Assembly: GCF_001742425.1 (NCBI RefSeq)
Contig: NZ_MJEH01000025.1
Location: forward strand, 1-40,847
Length of the DNA stretch: 40,847 nucleotides
Source: Bacillus solimangrovi
GTDB taxonomy: Bacteria > Bacillota > Bacilli > Bacillales > Bacillaceae_N
Direction: 5' to 3'
Positions 25,189 through 34,077 of the stretch are shown piece by piece (position 1 is the first letter of the stretch; every line of letters starts with the position of its first letter). Below the pieces are notes generated by a model. The model was given only the letters and a program-made list of their open reading frames with translations, was not told the origin of the DNA and ran no database searches. A program made the position numbers and the translations under genes.

Positions 25189-26664
25189 ATGAAAACAGTT
25201 GCCTATTATCGCAGTTCCACGAGCATTCAAGAGAACTCAATTGAAATGCAACGACAAATGGCTACAAACTGTTCGATAAACCATGTGCTACCAATTGAAA
25301 GAGAATATGTAGATGAAGCCGTATCAGGACGTAAAACAATGAAGGAACAACGACAAGGTTTAAGTGAATTGCTACAAGATATTAATAATGGACAAGTTCA
25401 AAACCTCTTTGTATATAAACGAGATCGGTTAGCAAGAAAAGCCGTTGATTATATTGAGGTTTATCACCTATTACGTGAGAAAGATGTGAATGTCATTTTT
25501 ACAGCTGAAAATGAAGTACCTATTCAATTCTCAGCTGTTGGTGAACTACTTGAGTTATTAATGGCTGGTATCATTCAGCGAGAAGGTGAACAAATTGTTG
25601 AACGCATTCAAGAAACGATAAAAGCAAACTTCCAACGTGGAATAAATCCCGGTAACCTACCATTTGGTTATTCATACGATAAATCTACTAAAACAATTGA
25701 ACTAAATGAGTCTGAACTTGAAGTTGTTAAGTTTATCTTTGATGAACTAGTAACAGGCGACTACCAATCACTGCGAGAACTAAAGCAGGTAATGGACAAG
25801 CGACAATACACAAGAAATGATAAATCATGGACTGTATCTTTAATTAAGAAAACCGTGATGAATGCAACATACATGGGTTTACGAACATTAACAATCACCA
25901 ATCAGACATTAGAAAGAAAGTATGAACATCTTGCTGTAGTGGATGAAGCCCAATGGATGGAAGCAAACGCATTGCTTGATAAGCTTTCTTCATCTAAGAC
26001 AAAACGAATTACTAACGATGTACCTTACTTGCTTGAAGGTCTAGTAATTTGTAAGAAATGTGACTCTCCTCTTATCGGAAAAGCATACAGGCGCAAAGAA
26101 CAGGTAACTTACAAATATGTATGTAAAAACCATGCTAAGGTAGCTATAGAAAAAACGATGGTTGAGCAGAAACTATTGCAACACTGCATTGATTTTATCA
26201 ATGCGTTAGTTAAATCAAATTTTCAGGAACTGTTTCATCGCTATAACCAACAATATGAAGATGAAGCGAACGTTCAAGTCGAACTATTCGACAATAAAAT
26301 AACTCAATTAAACAAAAAGTTAGTTGTAAAAACTGAGAAATGGTTTTATGAAAAACGTACTGACGAGAAAGAAAAATTAGAAAATCAATTAATTAAGATG
26401 TATGACCAACTCTCAGTAGAAAAGAAAGAACGAGACGACCATTTGCAGGATTTATGTGAATCAAAAGAACTCACTGAAAAAGTAAAAATGCAAGACCTTC
26501 CTGCTTTCTCAGAAACTATTCAAATACCCATGAGTTCTGAACAACAAAAAGAGTTGTTTAAGGATATTATTGAGACAGTTCTTATCTCACCTCAATCATA
26601 TAAAGTTGTTTTCAAACATCCATTTTTAGAAGTAAAGGGGGCAACACCTCATGCCTCTATCTAA
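25189..26664 (+). CDS. Large serine recombinase 2
   Basis: 491 residues. The resolvase domain begins KTVAYYRSSTS with the catalytic Ser at about 10, followed by VYKRDRLARKAVD. The recombinase domain has LPFGYSYDK and the MNATYMGLRTL block; a zinc ribbon (CKKCDSPLIGK...YVCKNH) and a coiled coil end the protein. ATG 25189 lies 5 nt behind AGGAGG; ATG 25174 lies upstream of it. Its stop overlaps the start of the next recombinase gene by 14 bp, so both are translated from one mRNA. Confidence 0.9.
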   Translation: MKTVAYYRSSTSIQENSIEMQRQMATNCSINHVLPIEREYVDEAVSGRKTMKEQRQGLSELLQDINNGQVQNLFVYKRDRLARKAVDYIEVYHLLREKDVNVIFTAENEVPIQFSAVGELLELLMAGIIQREGEQIVERIQETIKANFQRGINPGNLPFGYSYDKSTKTIELNESELEVVKFIFDELVTGDYQSLRELKQVMDKRQYTRNDKSWTVSLIKKTVMNATYMGLRTLTITNQTLERKYEHLAVVDEAQWMEANALLDKLSSSKTKRITNDVPYLLEGLVICKKCDSPLIGKAYRRKEQVTYKYVCKNHAKVAIEKTMVEQKLLQHCIDFINALVKSNFQELFHRYNQQYEDEANVQVELFDNKITQLNKKLVVKTEKWFYEKRTDEKEKLENQLIKMYDQLSVEKKERDDHLQDLCESKELTEKVKMQDLPAFSETIQIPMSSEQQKELFKDIIETVLISPQSYKVVFKHPFLEVKGATPHASI

Positions 26665-28216
26665 AGTATTAAAGCCTGGAATGAAGGCTGTATTCTATGG
26701 TCGTCACTCTACAGACAAACAAGAAATGATGATGCAACGAAATTCTGTTGAAAACTTAGTTCAAAAATATGGTTGCAAAATCACTAATGAATACTTAGAT
26801 TCAGGCGTTTCAGCAACAAAGACAAATATTGCTCAGCGTAAAGCATTGAGCAAATTACTAAACGCAGCAGACAATCAACAGTTCGACTTTGTAGCAATTT
26901 ATAGCAGTGACCGTTTAGCAAGAAATCCAATCGAGCATCAGCAAATACGAATGACGATGCGCCTCTATGGTATCCCAATTATCGAGAGTCGTTCAGAACG
27001 CCTATATGATACAGAAGAAGATGAACTTATTGTTCAGTTGCTCTATGATGGACTATCAAAGTTTGAAGCTGACAATATCAAAACCAGAACGCGTGATGGC
27101 TTAATATCAAGAGCGAAACATGGACATTGGACTGGTGGTAAAGCTCCTTATGGATATCGTTATGATAAACAGAAGCATCGTTTTATCACTTTCCCCGAAG
27201 AGTTAGTTATTGTAAAAGAGATTTATGACCTTTATATGAAAGCTGAAGGGTTCAATTCGATTGCAAAGCAATTACCTAAAGAAAGTAATCACGGTAAGCA
27301 ATGGACGAAAGATAAAGTGAAAGCCATCGTGACCAATCCCTTTTACGCTGGTTATATAAGCTGGGGCAAGCGTAAACCGAATGCTAAAGGTACATTTATT
27401 GACCGAGAATCATGGATTTTGATAAAGAGCAGTTACATTGAGCCAGTCATTGCTGAAGAACAATGGGAGCATTGTTGGCAACTATATATGAACAAACGCA
27501 ATCGGAAAATTACACCTAAACATTTTAAAACCAGCTTTCTATTAAAAGGCTTGGTATTGTGTAAACATTGTCAAAAGCCTTTACAAACAAAGGATCAAAG
27601 AACAAGTGGTAGTAATGGCAAAAAGTATGGAAGTAAAATCTATAAATGTTCCTCATGCTCTGTTCGGGTTGATGCAGATGAACTTCATGAAAACGTATTA
27701 ACCCAAGTACTTAATGACATTCGATTAAGTAATCCAGAAAAAATACAACAAGGTGTTGTGAATAGTATTAATCGAGACATTTTGAAACTTGAAGATGACA
27801 TTAAAGGACTAGAATCTGCTTTAGGCAACTACGAAGTGCAAGCCAATCAATTACATAATGAATTACAGCAACGAATGAAAGCTGATATTAGTGAGCGCTC
27901 AAAGAAACTCATGGATGTAATAACGATTTACCGTGTTAATCTAAATAATCGGATTGAGCTAACAAAACATTTAATCAAAGAAAAGATGAAAGAGATAACC
28001 GAGTTGAAACAAAATCAACTTAATTCACAATCATTGCAGCTCGCATTGAACAGTGCTCTTCAAGACCAAGACAATCTTGAAAACAGTGACATTCGAAGAC
28101 TTCTTGTTCAATTAGTAGAAAAAATTGAAATCAATAAAGAACAAAAAGTATCATATACATTGAGAAATGATTTAAAACGAAAAGAAATAACAAACCAAAT
28201 GGAATTTTTATTCTGA
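26651..28216 (+). CDS. Large serine recombinase 3
   Basis: 521 residues. Resolvase domain with FYGRHSTDKQE (catalytic Ser20) and SSDRLARNPIE; recombinase domain with APYGYRYDK and TNPFYAGYISWGK; zinc ribbon CKHCQKPLQTK...YKCSSC; coiled coil at the end. It overlaps recombinase 2 by 14 bp and reads in the +2 frame relative to it. GGGG lies about 9 nt before the ATG. The pair forms a tandem, coupled recombinase unit, a layout known from SCC elements (ccrA/ccrB) although sequence and size differ. A terminator overlaps its stop codon. Confidence 0.92.
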   Translation: MPLSKVLKPGMKAVFYGRHSTDKQEMMMQRNSVENLVQKYGCKITNEYLDSGVSATKTNIAQRKALSKLLNAADNQQFDFVAIYSSDRLARNPIEHQQIRMTMRLYGIPIIESRSERLYDTEEDELIVQLLYDGLSKFEADNIKTRTRDGLISRAKHGHWTGGKAPYGYRYDKQKHRFITFPEELVIVKEIYDLYMKAEGFNSIAKQLPKESNHGKQWTKDKVKAIVTNPFYAGYISWGKRKPNAKGTFIDRESWILIKSSYIEPVIAEEQWEHCWQLYMNKRNRKITPKHFKTSFLLKGLVLCKHCQKPLQTKDQRTSGSNGKKYGSKIYKCSSCSVRVDADELHENVLTQVLNDIRLSNPEKIQQGVVNSINRDILKLEDDIKGLESALGNYEVQANQLHNELQQRMKADISERSKKLMDVITIYRVNLNNRIELTKHLIKEKMKEITELKQNQLNSQSLQLALNSALQDQDNLENSDIRRLLVQLVEKIEINKEQKVSYTLRNDLKRKEITNQMEFLF

Positions 28217-28244
28217 CCGTCTCTTCTGAAATTGGAGATGGTCA
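28214..28244 (+). terminator. Terminator after the recombinase pair
   Basis: TGACCGTCTC (28214-28223) pairs with GGAGATGGTCA (28234-28244) through a wobble; the stem includes the stop codon of recombinase 3. Confidence 0.7.
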
Positions 28245-29119
28245 CTTTATTTATAGTAGCTCGGTTTTTGGGTGAGGAAAATCAAATTTAGTAAAGTTGA
28301 GTTCGGTTATTAGTGAGGGTCGCTATCCCTACCCTACCTAGCTGCCGAGCTTGATAAGACTGGATAAAGGCTTGTCCCTTGTGAATACTGGACAAGTCTT
28401 TGTTCATTATTATGGTCATGTTTTCAGGAGAATAAACATGCTCGGTGGTTATGTCCTAATTATTAAAATATTAACGTCAGTATTACGGTTTTATGGTTAA
28501 TTCCATTGGTACGGTGTAAAGGTTGTCATAACTTTTAGTATTTTAATCTGCAAGGCCCTTCAATTATTAGTAACCAAATGTTTAGAGTTATCCACAATGA
28601 TGCTCGAAAAAAACAATTAATTTGACCATTTTTTGGTATTTGAATAGCCCCTTTACTTTACTAGTTGATTTAATTGATATTGAGATATTTGTATTCATAT
28701 GAAAAATAGATCAAATGAAAAACGTAAAAATATGAACCAGTAATTTGTATACTGCCTTTTGAAAAGAAAAACATTAAAATATATGGTATTTAATGTTATC
28801 ATTATTTGTAGTAATGAAAATTTTTTGAAATTATAATTTATGACTATTCTTGTGAGTTATATAAAAAGTAGAAGATAAAATCTCTATTGTTTTTCTCCAG
28901 TCTTTTGAAGTGCAAAAAATTAGTTCTATTAATGTATATTATTAATTATAATTTTTGGACAATAGAGTATGTCCCTGGGGGTCCTGTGTTAAAATATAGA
29001 GTTTTGTAGTTGAAATTGCAATGCTCTGTAATTTTCGCTGTAAAATACATATTAGTTTAGCTTTAATATTTATTTGTTTTTTTCGTAGTAGTAAATAGCT
29101 CTTTTTTAGGGGGATTTCG
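28217..29119. other. 900-bp spacer inside the element
   Basis: No ORF of note. The left 150 bp are structured: an AGCTCGG/CCGAGCT pair (28258-28264 and 28345-28351) encloses G-rich and C-rich tracts, and a second terminator-like stem AAAGGCTTGTCC/GGACAAGTCTTT (28366-28377, 28390-28401) follows. The rest (28410-29119) is AT-rich with no feature I can name apart from the helicase ribosome site. Confidence 0.5.
28366..28401 (+). terminator. Second terminator-like hairpin
   Basis: A 12-bp stem with one G-U pair; the loop is 12 nt. There is T-rich sequence after it. It could be the end of a short RNA starting near 28250. Confidence 0.5.
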
Positions 29120-31972
29120 ATGTACGATGATAATCAATTAAAATGTATAAATAACCTAACAGATAATCTAGGTGTAACTGCTTGTGCAGGTGCAGGGAAA
29201 ACATCAACTACCGTTGGAAGACTTATTAACATTTTACAAAGTGGTAAAGCTAGCCCTAATGAAGTTGTTGCAATTACGTTTACAGAAAAAGCTGCAGGAG
29301 AATTTAAAGAGAGAATATTTTCTAAGTATGAGAGTTTAACGGGAAATTTACATGGACTTTCAGAAATTAAAGTTGGAACTATTCATAGCTTCTGTTTAGA
29401 AACATTAAAAGAATATTTCCCCGAATACAGGAAGTATGATATTATTTCAGACATCCAAGCTAAACTATTAATGAAGAAAGAATTTAACAATAAAAATATA
29501 TTTTCTACAATTCCTTATAAGACAGGTACTGGCAACAAAGCAAAAATTAATTCGAATAAACTTAAGCCATATATTTGGAATGATTTAACCGCTTTACTTA
29601 ATACATTTAACTTTATTAGAGAAGAATGCATTAACCCTAATGATTTAAACAGTGGCTTATCAAGTGCATATGCTGAATATATTAATCTATTAGAGAATAA
29701 TTTATTTTTCGATTATTCAGGAATTCAAAATGAATTTTATCATTCTCTGGTCAATAATAATAGCTTTAGAAACTATATTGCTGAGCAAATAAAGTTCATA
29801 TTTATAGATGAGTATCAAGATGTAAATACTATTCAAAATTTAATACTTCAAGAACTTCATTTGATTAATCCTGAAATTAACATTTGTGTAGTTGGGGATG
29901 ATGATCAACTAATATATAACTGGCGTGGTAGCAATGTGGACAACTTCCTAGACTTTGAAAATCAGTTTAGTGGTAGTGTGAATGAAACGTTAAATATTAA
30001 TTATCGTTCAAGTGAAGGTATAGTAAAAACTGCAGAAAGTGTAGTAAAGGCAAATAAGAAAAGGTTTGATAAACGTCTAGATTCAAACAAGACTTATCAA
30101 TATGAACAAGGGGATATTATTTCAAAACATGATTTTGATAATATAACAAAAGAAAACTCTTTTATTGTAGAAGCGATAGAAAAATTAAAAGGTTCAATTC
30201 TTACAGACAAAGAAGGTAACAGTAAAACTATAGGTTATGATGACATGGCTATTCTTGTATATTCACCAGGAAAACTTAGAGATTTTAACCCAGAACTTCT
30301 TAATATGCTTGATGATGCAGGTATACCATATATAATTGAAGGGACAAAGAAGCTCCTTGAACAAGAGGAAGTAATAGAAATAATAAAATTGTTCTATTAT
30401 TTTATAAATAACTTAATTGGTAAAACATTAGAAGAGTATGATGAGGAGTATGGGAGTTTACAAACTAAAACGGATATCTTTAGTGTATTTAATGTTTCAG
30501 ATGAAATGTGGGATAAACTAAACTCTTACTTCTTGGAACAAAAAAAGAAATTCTTTGCCAGTGATACTTTGAATTTTTATGATTTTACACTTCAAGATTT
30601 ATATCAGAATATTATAATTACTTTGGATTTATTTAATTTATCTGAAACTGAAGAAAATGAACGTATATTATATAATCTAGCATCATTTAGTACAATAATC
30701 GATGACTTCGAAAAAATTTACTTTAGAAGTATTCCTAAAAACAGGCTATATTATTTCTTGAAATTTTTGAAACATGATGTCAATAATGTGTATCCTGAGG
30801 GATGGCTTACACCGAACTTTTTACAAAATAAATGTTTGAGGATTATGAGTATACATAAATCAAAAGGATTAGAATTTCCTGTAGTATTCATGCCTCATTT
30901 ATGCGAACAATATTTATTCCCTCCTGCTAGTGGGGGAGGGCGCAATGAATGGGGGATTCTCGAAGCTGATAATCAGATTGAAATTAAAGATATTAAAAAT
31001 AGATATAAGGAAAAAAATGAATCATTGAATAGGTTGTTTTATGTAGGAGTAACTCGAAGTAAAAAGTATTTGTTCATGACAAAATCAAATGAATACGAGA
31101 AACCAGGTTGTAAAAGGGCAGTTCATAAAATGCCTAAACCATATGCTTTAGCTTCTAATTCTCCTTATGTTAACTATAATGTTGATATTTTTTTGAATAA
31201 AGAATTTCGTTACCAAGAAGAAAGTAATGAACACAGACCTAATAAGATGGTTTTTGATTTTACGACTATAAATGACTTTTTTGAATGTCCACACAAGTTT
31301 AAACTAAATTCAATAATGGGATTTAAACCACCTATGAATGTTCGTATGGGTTATGGGAAATCTCTTCATAATATTCTTGAACACATCCATAAAACTTATG
31401 CAAATACTGGGAAAATACTTAATGAAAAAAAAGATATTGAAAAACTGGTTGATAATTATCTTCATTTACCTCACGGTAATCATATGAAACAATTAGTTAA
31501 GGATATGAAAAAGTCTGCAATGAATGTTATTTCAAACTACCTTAATACGAATGCAGATACATTCCGGCATATTGAGTTAGTTGAACAACGTGTCGATTTT
31601 AAAATGAATGATTCTGTTTTTGTTAATGGTCGTGTAGATCTTGTTAAGAATAATAAATCAGGAGAAATTATTGTTGTAGATTTTAAATCTTCAGATGACG
31701 CATTGTCAACTGTATCGAAGAATGCTCAATTAAAAATTTATGCACTTGGATATTACGAATTTACTGGGAAAATACCAACTGCTATACATTCTTATTCTCT
31801 AAATAACAAAGAATCATCTCCATCTTCTGTTACTCTAAATGATCTTAAAACAACAAAAGATAAAATTATGGAATTACATGATAAAATCTCTAATAATATT
31901 TACGAGAAAGCTGCTACAATAGATAGAAGTAAATGCAACCATTGTGATTATGAGAATTCCTGTAACAAATAA
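29120..31972 (+). CDS. UvrD-type helicase fused to an Fe-S PD-(D/E)XK nuclease
   Basis: 950 residues. Helicase superfamily-1 motifs are complete: Walker A ACAGAGKTST (21-30), DEYQD, VVGDDDQLIYNWRG, NYRSSEG, the SIHKSKGLEFPVVF block and VGVTRSKKYL. The C-terminal quarter is a RecB/AddB-type nuclease: GRVDLV (Asp840), VVDFKSS (Asp854, Lys856) and QLKIYA (Gln870), plus the cysteines 723, 939, 942 and 948 that would hold an Fe-S cluster. GGGGG precedes the ATG. It differs from AddA/PcrA of the host by the fused nuclease. It probably resects DNA; phage or plasmid defence is suggested by location only. Confidence 0.9.
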   Translation: MYDDNQLKCINNLTDNLGVTACAGAGKTSTTVGRLINILQSGKASPNEVVAITFTEKAAGEFKERIFSKYESLTGNLHGLSEIKVGTIHSFCLETLKEYFPEYRKYDIISDIQAKLLMKKEFNNKNIFSTIPYKTGTGNKAKINSNKLKPYIWNDLTALLNTFNFIREECINPNDLNSGLSSAYAEYINLLENNLFFDYSGIQNEFYHSLVNNNSFRNYIAEQIKFIFIDEYQDVNTIQNLILQELHLINPEINICVVGDDDQLIYNWRGSNVDNFLDFENQFSGSVNETLNINYRSSEGIVKTAESVVKANKKRFDKRLDSNKTYQYEQGDIISKHDFDNITKENSFIVEAIEKLKGSILTDKEGNSKTIGYDDMAILVYSPGKLRDFNPELLNMLDDAGIPYIIEGTKKLLEQEEVIEIIKLFYYFINNLIGKTLEEYDEEYGSLQTKTDIFSVFNVSDEMWDKLNSYFLEQKKKFFASDTLNFYDFTLQDLYQNIIITLDLFNLSETEENERILYNLASFSTIIDDFEKIYFRSIPKNRLYYFLKFLKHDVNNVYPEGWLTPNFLQNKCLRIMSIHKSKGLEFPVVFMPHLCEQYLFPPASGGGRNEWGILEADNQIEIKDIKNRYKEKNESLNRLFYVGVTRSKKYLFMTKSNEYEKPGCKRAVHKMPKPYALASNSPYVNYNVDIFLNKEFRYQEESNEHRPNKMVFDFTTINDFFECPHKFKLNSIMGFKPPMNVRMGYGKSLHNILEHIHKTYANTGKILNEKKDIEKLVDNYLHLPHGNHMKQLVKDMKKSAMNVISNYLNTNADTFRHIELVEQRVDFKMNDSVFVNGRVDLVKNNKSGEIIVVDFKSSDDALSTVSKNAQLKIYALGYYEFTGKIPTAIHSYSLNNKESSPSSVTLNDLKTTKDKIMELHDKISNNIYEKAATIDRSKCNHCDYENSCNK

Positions 31973-31998
31973 AGCCTCAAAAGAGGCTTTATTTTTTT
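31968..31998. terminator. Bidirectional terminator
   Basis: AATAAAGCCTC (31968-31978) pairs perfectly with GAGGCTTTATT (31983-31993) with a 4-nt loop and T-runs on both sides. It ends both the helicase-nuclease and the converging methyltransferase, whose stop codon lies inside the stem. Confidence 0.9.
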
Positions 31999-33341
31999 CT
32001 GAGGATTAATATTGTTTCTTTTGACATCGTTTCGACAGCTGAATTTCCTACTTTTGAGACTTTTTTTGCAATTTTTTTATTATAAATATTTCTTTGGAAA
32101 GATGTAACAAGGAAAGTTTTTTTTGATACGATTTCTTTTATAATGTCGTCGAAGGGAACTGTTATATTGTGTACTTTTCTATTTCCTACTACTAGTAGCA
32201 TATAACCATCGCTACGTAAAACATCAATTTGTTCCCTTAATGAATCCGAAAAATCAATGATGAAACTACATACTTTACGTGCTTTTTTCTCTTGTTTTTC
32301 TATAAGGAGTTTATTTATATAATCAGATAAAGACTTTGATTGTTTAAGAATTTCAGTTTCATGAATAAAACTCATAGGGTATAATTTTCCGCCTAAGCTT
32401 AGACTATCAACTGAACTAAAAGTTTTAAACAGCTCAGTATTGAATTTTTTCATTTCTTTATTATTTTCTAACCAAAATAAGTGCAAACTAGAATATTGAC
32501 CATATGGAACTGTAGTTCCGTTATCACCATAAGGCGGAGATGTAACAATTAAGTCTATGCTTGAATCCTTTAAGCATAAAGATTTTTTTAAATTACGACT
32601 ATCTCCACATGAAATTTTTGCTTTTACACCAATTGAGTTTTTTTGTTGGCTATTAAGTTTAATTTCATTCAGATGACTTTTATACCAACTTATTGTTAAC
32701 TTTAATTTTTTGGAAAATTGATTTAGTACATCATATGTAAAATTTTCAATTTGTTCTGTAGATTTAGCATGCAATTTCCAAGTTGATGATCGTGAGTTTT
32801 TAACATCAGTTATAGTATCAGCAAAACATATCATAAAAATTAGTTTTACTCGCTTGTTTGAAATACTTTCTATACGAGTTTTTAATTTTGATAACTCAAT
32901 AATGATGTCCTTACGAAACCATTTATCTATATTTGTGAAATGATGAATCTTTTTTAAGGGTAGACCTAGTTCTATATCATTAATAAGTTGAGTGTATTCT
33001 TTTTCTAGAGAAATAGTACTTACGTATTGAGTTTTTGCTTTACACAATAGATAAGCCATTGGATTAATGTCAATACCGTATACATTTAGTTTGTTTTTTA
33101 TACCTTCAACAAGAACAGTTCCTGAACCCATAAATGGATCTAAAATATTTTTACTATTTGTTTCCGCAGCTAAAATGGTAATGAGCTCCTCTAACATTTG
33201 TGGAACCATGGTTGCTGGATATCGCATAATATTATGGATACCACTTTTTTTGCGTATTTCTTTAAAACTCCAATAGTCAGGATTTAATGCAATACGCTTT
33301 TCAATAGATTCAATTATTTGTTTATCTGTATCATTTAACAA
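31989..33341 (-). CDS. DNA methyltransferase, N4/N6 amino type
   Basis: 450 residues from a TTG at 33341, 8 nt behind GGAGG; an upstream TTG at 33362 lies before the ribosome site. The S-adenosylmethionine loop DPFMGSGTVLVEG (about residues 68-80) precedes the catalytic TSPPYGD (about 267-273) by some 190 residues, the order of alpha-type amino methyltransferases. The block WSFKEIRKKSGIHNIMRYPATMVPQML and the spacing to SPPY set a distinct subfamily that I do not recognise as a known R-M enzyme. It probably modifies adenine or cytosine in DNA. It is convergent with the helicase-nuclease and shares its terminator. Confidence 0.82.
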   Translation of the reverse strand: MLNDTDKQIIESIEKRIALNPDYWSFKEIRKKSGIHNIMRYPATMVPQMLEELITILAAETNSKNILDPFMGSGTVLVEGIKNKLNVYGIDINPMAYLLCKAKTQYVSTISLEKEYTQLINDIELGLPLKKIHHFTNIDKWFRKDIIIELSKLKTRIESISNKRVKLIFMICFADTITDVKNSRSSTWKLHAKSTEQIENFTYDVLNQFSKKLKLTISWYKSHLNEIKLNSQQKNSIGVKAKISCGDSRNLKKSLCLKDSSIDLIVTSPPYGDNGTTVPYGQYSSLHLFWLENNKEMKKFNTELFKTFSSVDSLSLGGKLYPMSFIHETEILKQSKSLSDYINKLLIEKQEKKARKVCSFIIDFSDSLREQIDVLRSDGYMLLVVGNRKVHNITVPFDDIIKEIVSKKTFLVTSFQRNIYNKKIAKKVSKVGNSAVETMSKETILILRKK

Positions 33342-33464
33342 GTATTGCACCTCCTCTTTCAATGCTAGTATATATTAAAAATATATTAACTTCCAGGTTA
33401 TTTAAAAATTTAAATTAATAATTTAAAGTGAATAACCTTCTGGTTACAACATGGCCTATTGTAC

Positions 33465-33471
33465 CAATACA
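33465..33471 (+). other. Right attachment core (attR)
   Basis: CAATACA, the start of resumed yhbH coding sequence. The bases before it belong to the element. Two imperfect direct copies of CTTCYRGGTTA-type sequence (33390-33400 and 33438-33446) lie close by and may be recombinase arm sites. Confidence 0.7.
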
Positions 33472-33614
33472 ACCGACACTCCACACTCATGTCAGCATAC
33501 AAAAGCATCGACGATAAAAAATTCCGCCATTATATTTTAAAGCAAAAATCAGATGTTTATAATGCGATGAAGAGCTTCTTTCGAAAGGAAGAGGCAGATA
33601 AAGTATATGTGTAA
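33465..33614 (+). CDS. yhbH: YhbH sporulation protein, 3' part
   Basis: The last 49 codons of yhb[21 protein letters not shown], then the end [20 protein letters not shown], matching the C-terminus of YhbH. The reading frame lines up with codon 338 at 20269 when the core is fused. The reconstituted protein would have 387 residues (B. subtilis YhbH about 390). The fragment has no ribosome site or start of its own, so it is silent until excision. A terminator follows directly. Confidence 0.93.
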   Translation, partial: QYNRHSTLMSAYKSIDDKKFRHYILKQKSDVYNAMKSFFRKEEADKVYV

Positions 33615-33618
33615 ATTT

Positions 33619-33652
33619 AAAGACAGTCTCTTAAGAGGGCTGTCTTTTTTTT
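33619..33652 (+). terminator. Terminator of yhbH
   Basis: AAAGACAG (33619-33626) pairs with CTGTCTTT (33640-33647) and a T-run follows. It lies 5 bp behind the yhbH stop, as expected for the original gene end. Confidence 0.85.
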
Positions 33653-34077
33653 GCGTAGTTAGTTGAGAAAAACATATGTATTAATATTCTCTTACTAGGA
33701 AAAGAACTTTTTTATTAGCTGGCAAAATAAAAGCTTTTATTTTCTCCTTAAACTACATGAATGAAATTAAATATTCGTTATTTTTAAATAACAAATTACG
33801 AAAACCTGTTTTGAAATAAAATGAATTTTATTCTACGAGATGGATTGAAGTTGAAGTCGTTCATTTCTTCTTTTAATGTTACAAAATTTACTTTTAAAAC
33901 CATCAGTAGTTACGTTGTGGACTTTTTTGATCGTTTTTCACTGTATTTATAAAGCAACCTTTACTATTCACATTTACTAAAATTTGTATTAATTACTCTA
34001 TATTAAAATAGTTGTCAAAAACAAGAATGTTAGTGTATACTAAATCCTTATCTTACATCAAAGAGGAGCAATAAAAA
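33653..34077. other. Spacer with palindrome and lipoprotein promoter
   Basis: A perfect 20-bp palindrome AAAATAAAAGCTTTTATTTT lies at 33724-33743. The promoter of the next gene is TTGTCA (34012-34017) and TATACT (34036-34041) with an 18-bp spacer. I see nothing else. Confidence 0.6.
34012..34041 (+). promoter_or_regulatory. Sigma-A-like promoter of the lipoprotein gene
   Basis: TTGTCA and TATACT, 18-bp spacer, ending 37 bp before the TTG start at 34078. Confidence 0.6.

Larger units (their letters stand above)
20270..33471. mobile_element. 13.2-kb skin-like intervening element in yhbH
   Basis: The two halves of yhbH, CAGTATA (20270-20276) on the left and CAATACA (33465-33471) on the right, abut the element. 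Joining them at any shared base of this 7-bp segment gives the codons GAAGTGAAT-CA-R-TA-Y-AACCGACAC, i.e. a continuous [11 protein letters not shown]. The element contains a retron, three large serine recombinases, a Xre-type regulator, a small-protein remnant, a helicase-nuclease and a DNA methyltransferase. It has no phage structural genes and no plasmid replication gene that I recognise. Its borders are deduced from the broken reading frame, not from long repeats; only 5 of 7 bases are identical. Confidence 0.9.

Noticed and set aside
25189-28216. SCCmec-type ccrAB complex
   Set aside because: Tandem coupling is similar, but sizes and the integration target (yhbH instead of rlmH) differ, and no SCC markers are present.
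20281-33467. TGTACC at both ends as the attachment core
   Set aside because: It occurs at 20289-20294 and 33460-33465, but joining there shifts the frame and destroys the YhbH sequence. CA-TA-A at 20270-20276/33465-33471 restores it.
20270-33471. Prophage
   Set aside because: No capsid, tail, terminase, portal or lysis genes in 13 kb.
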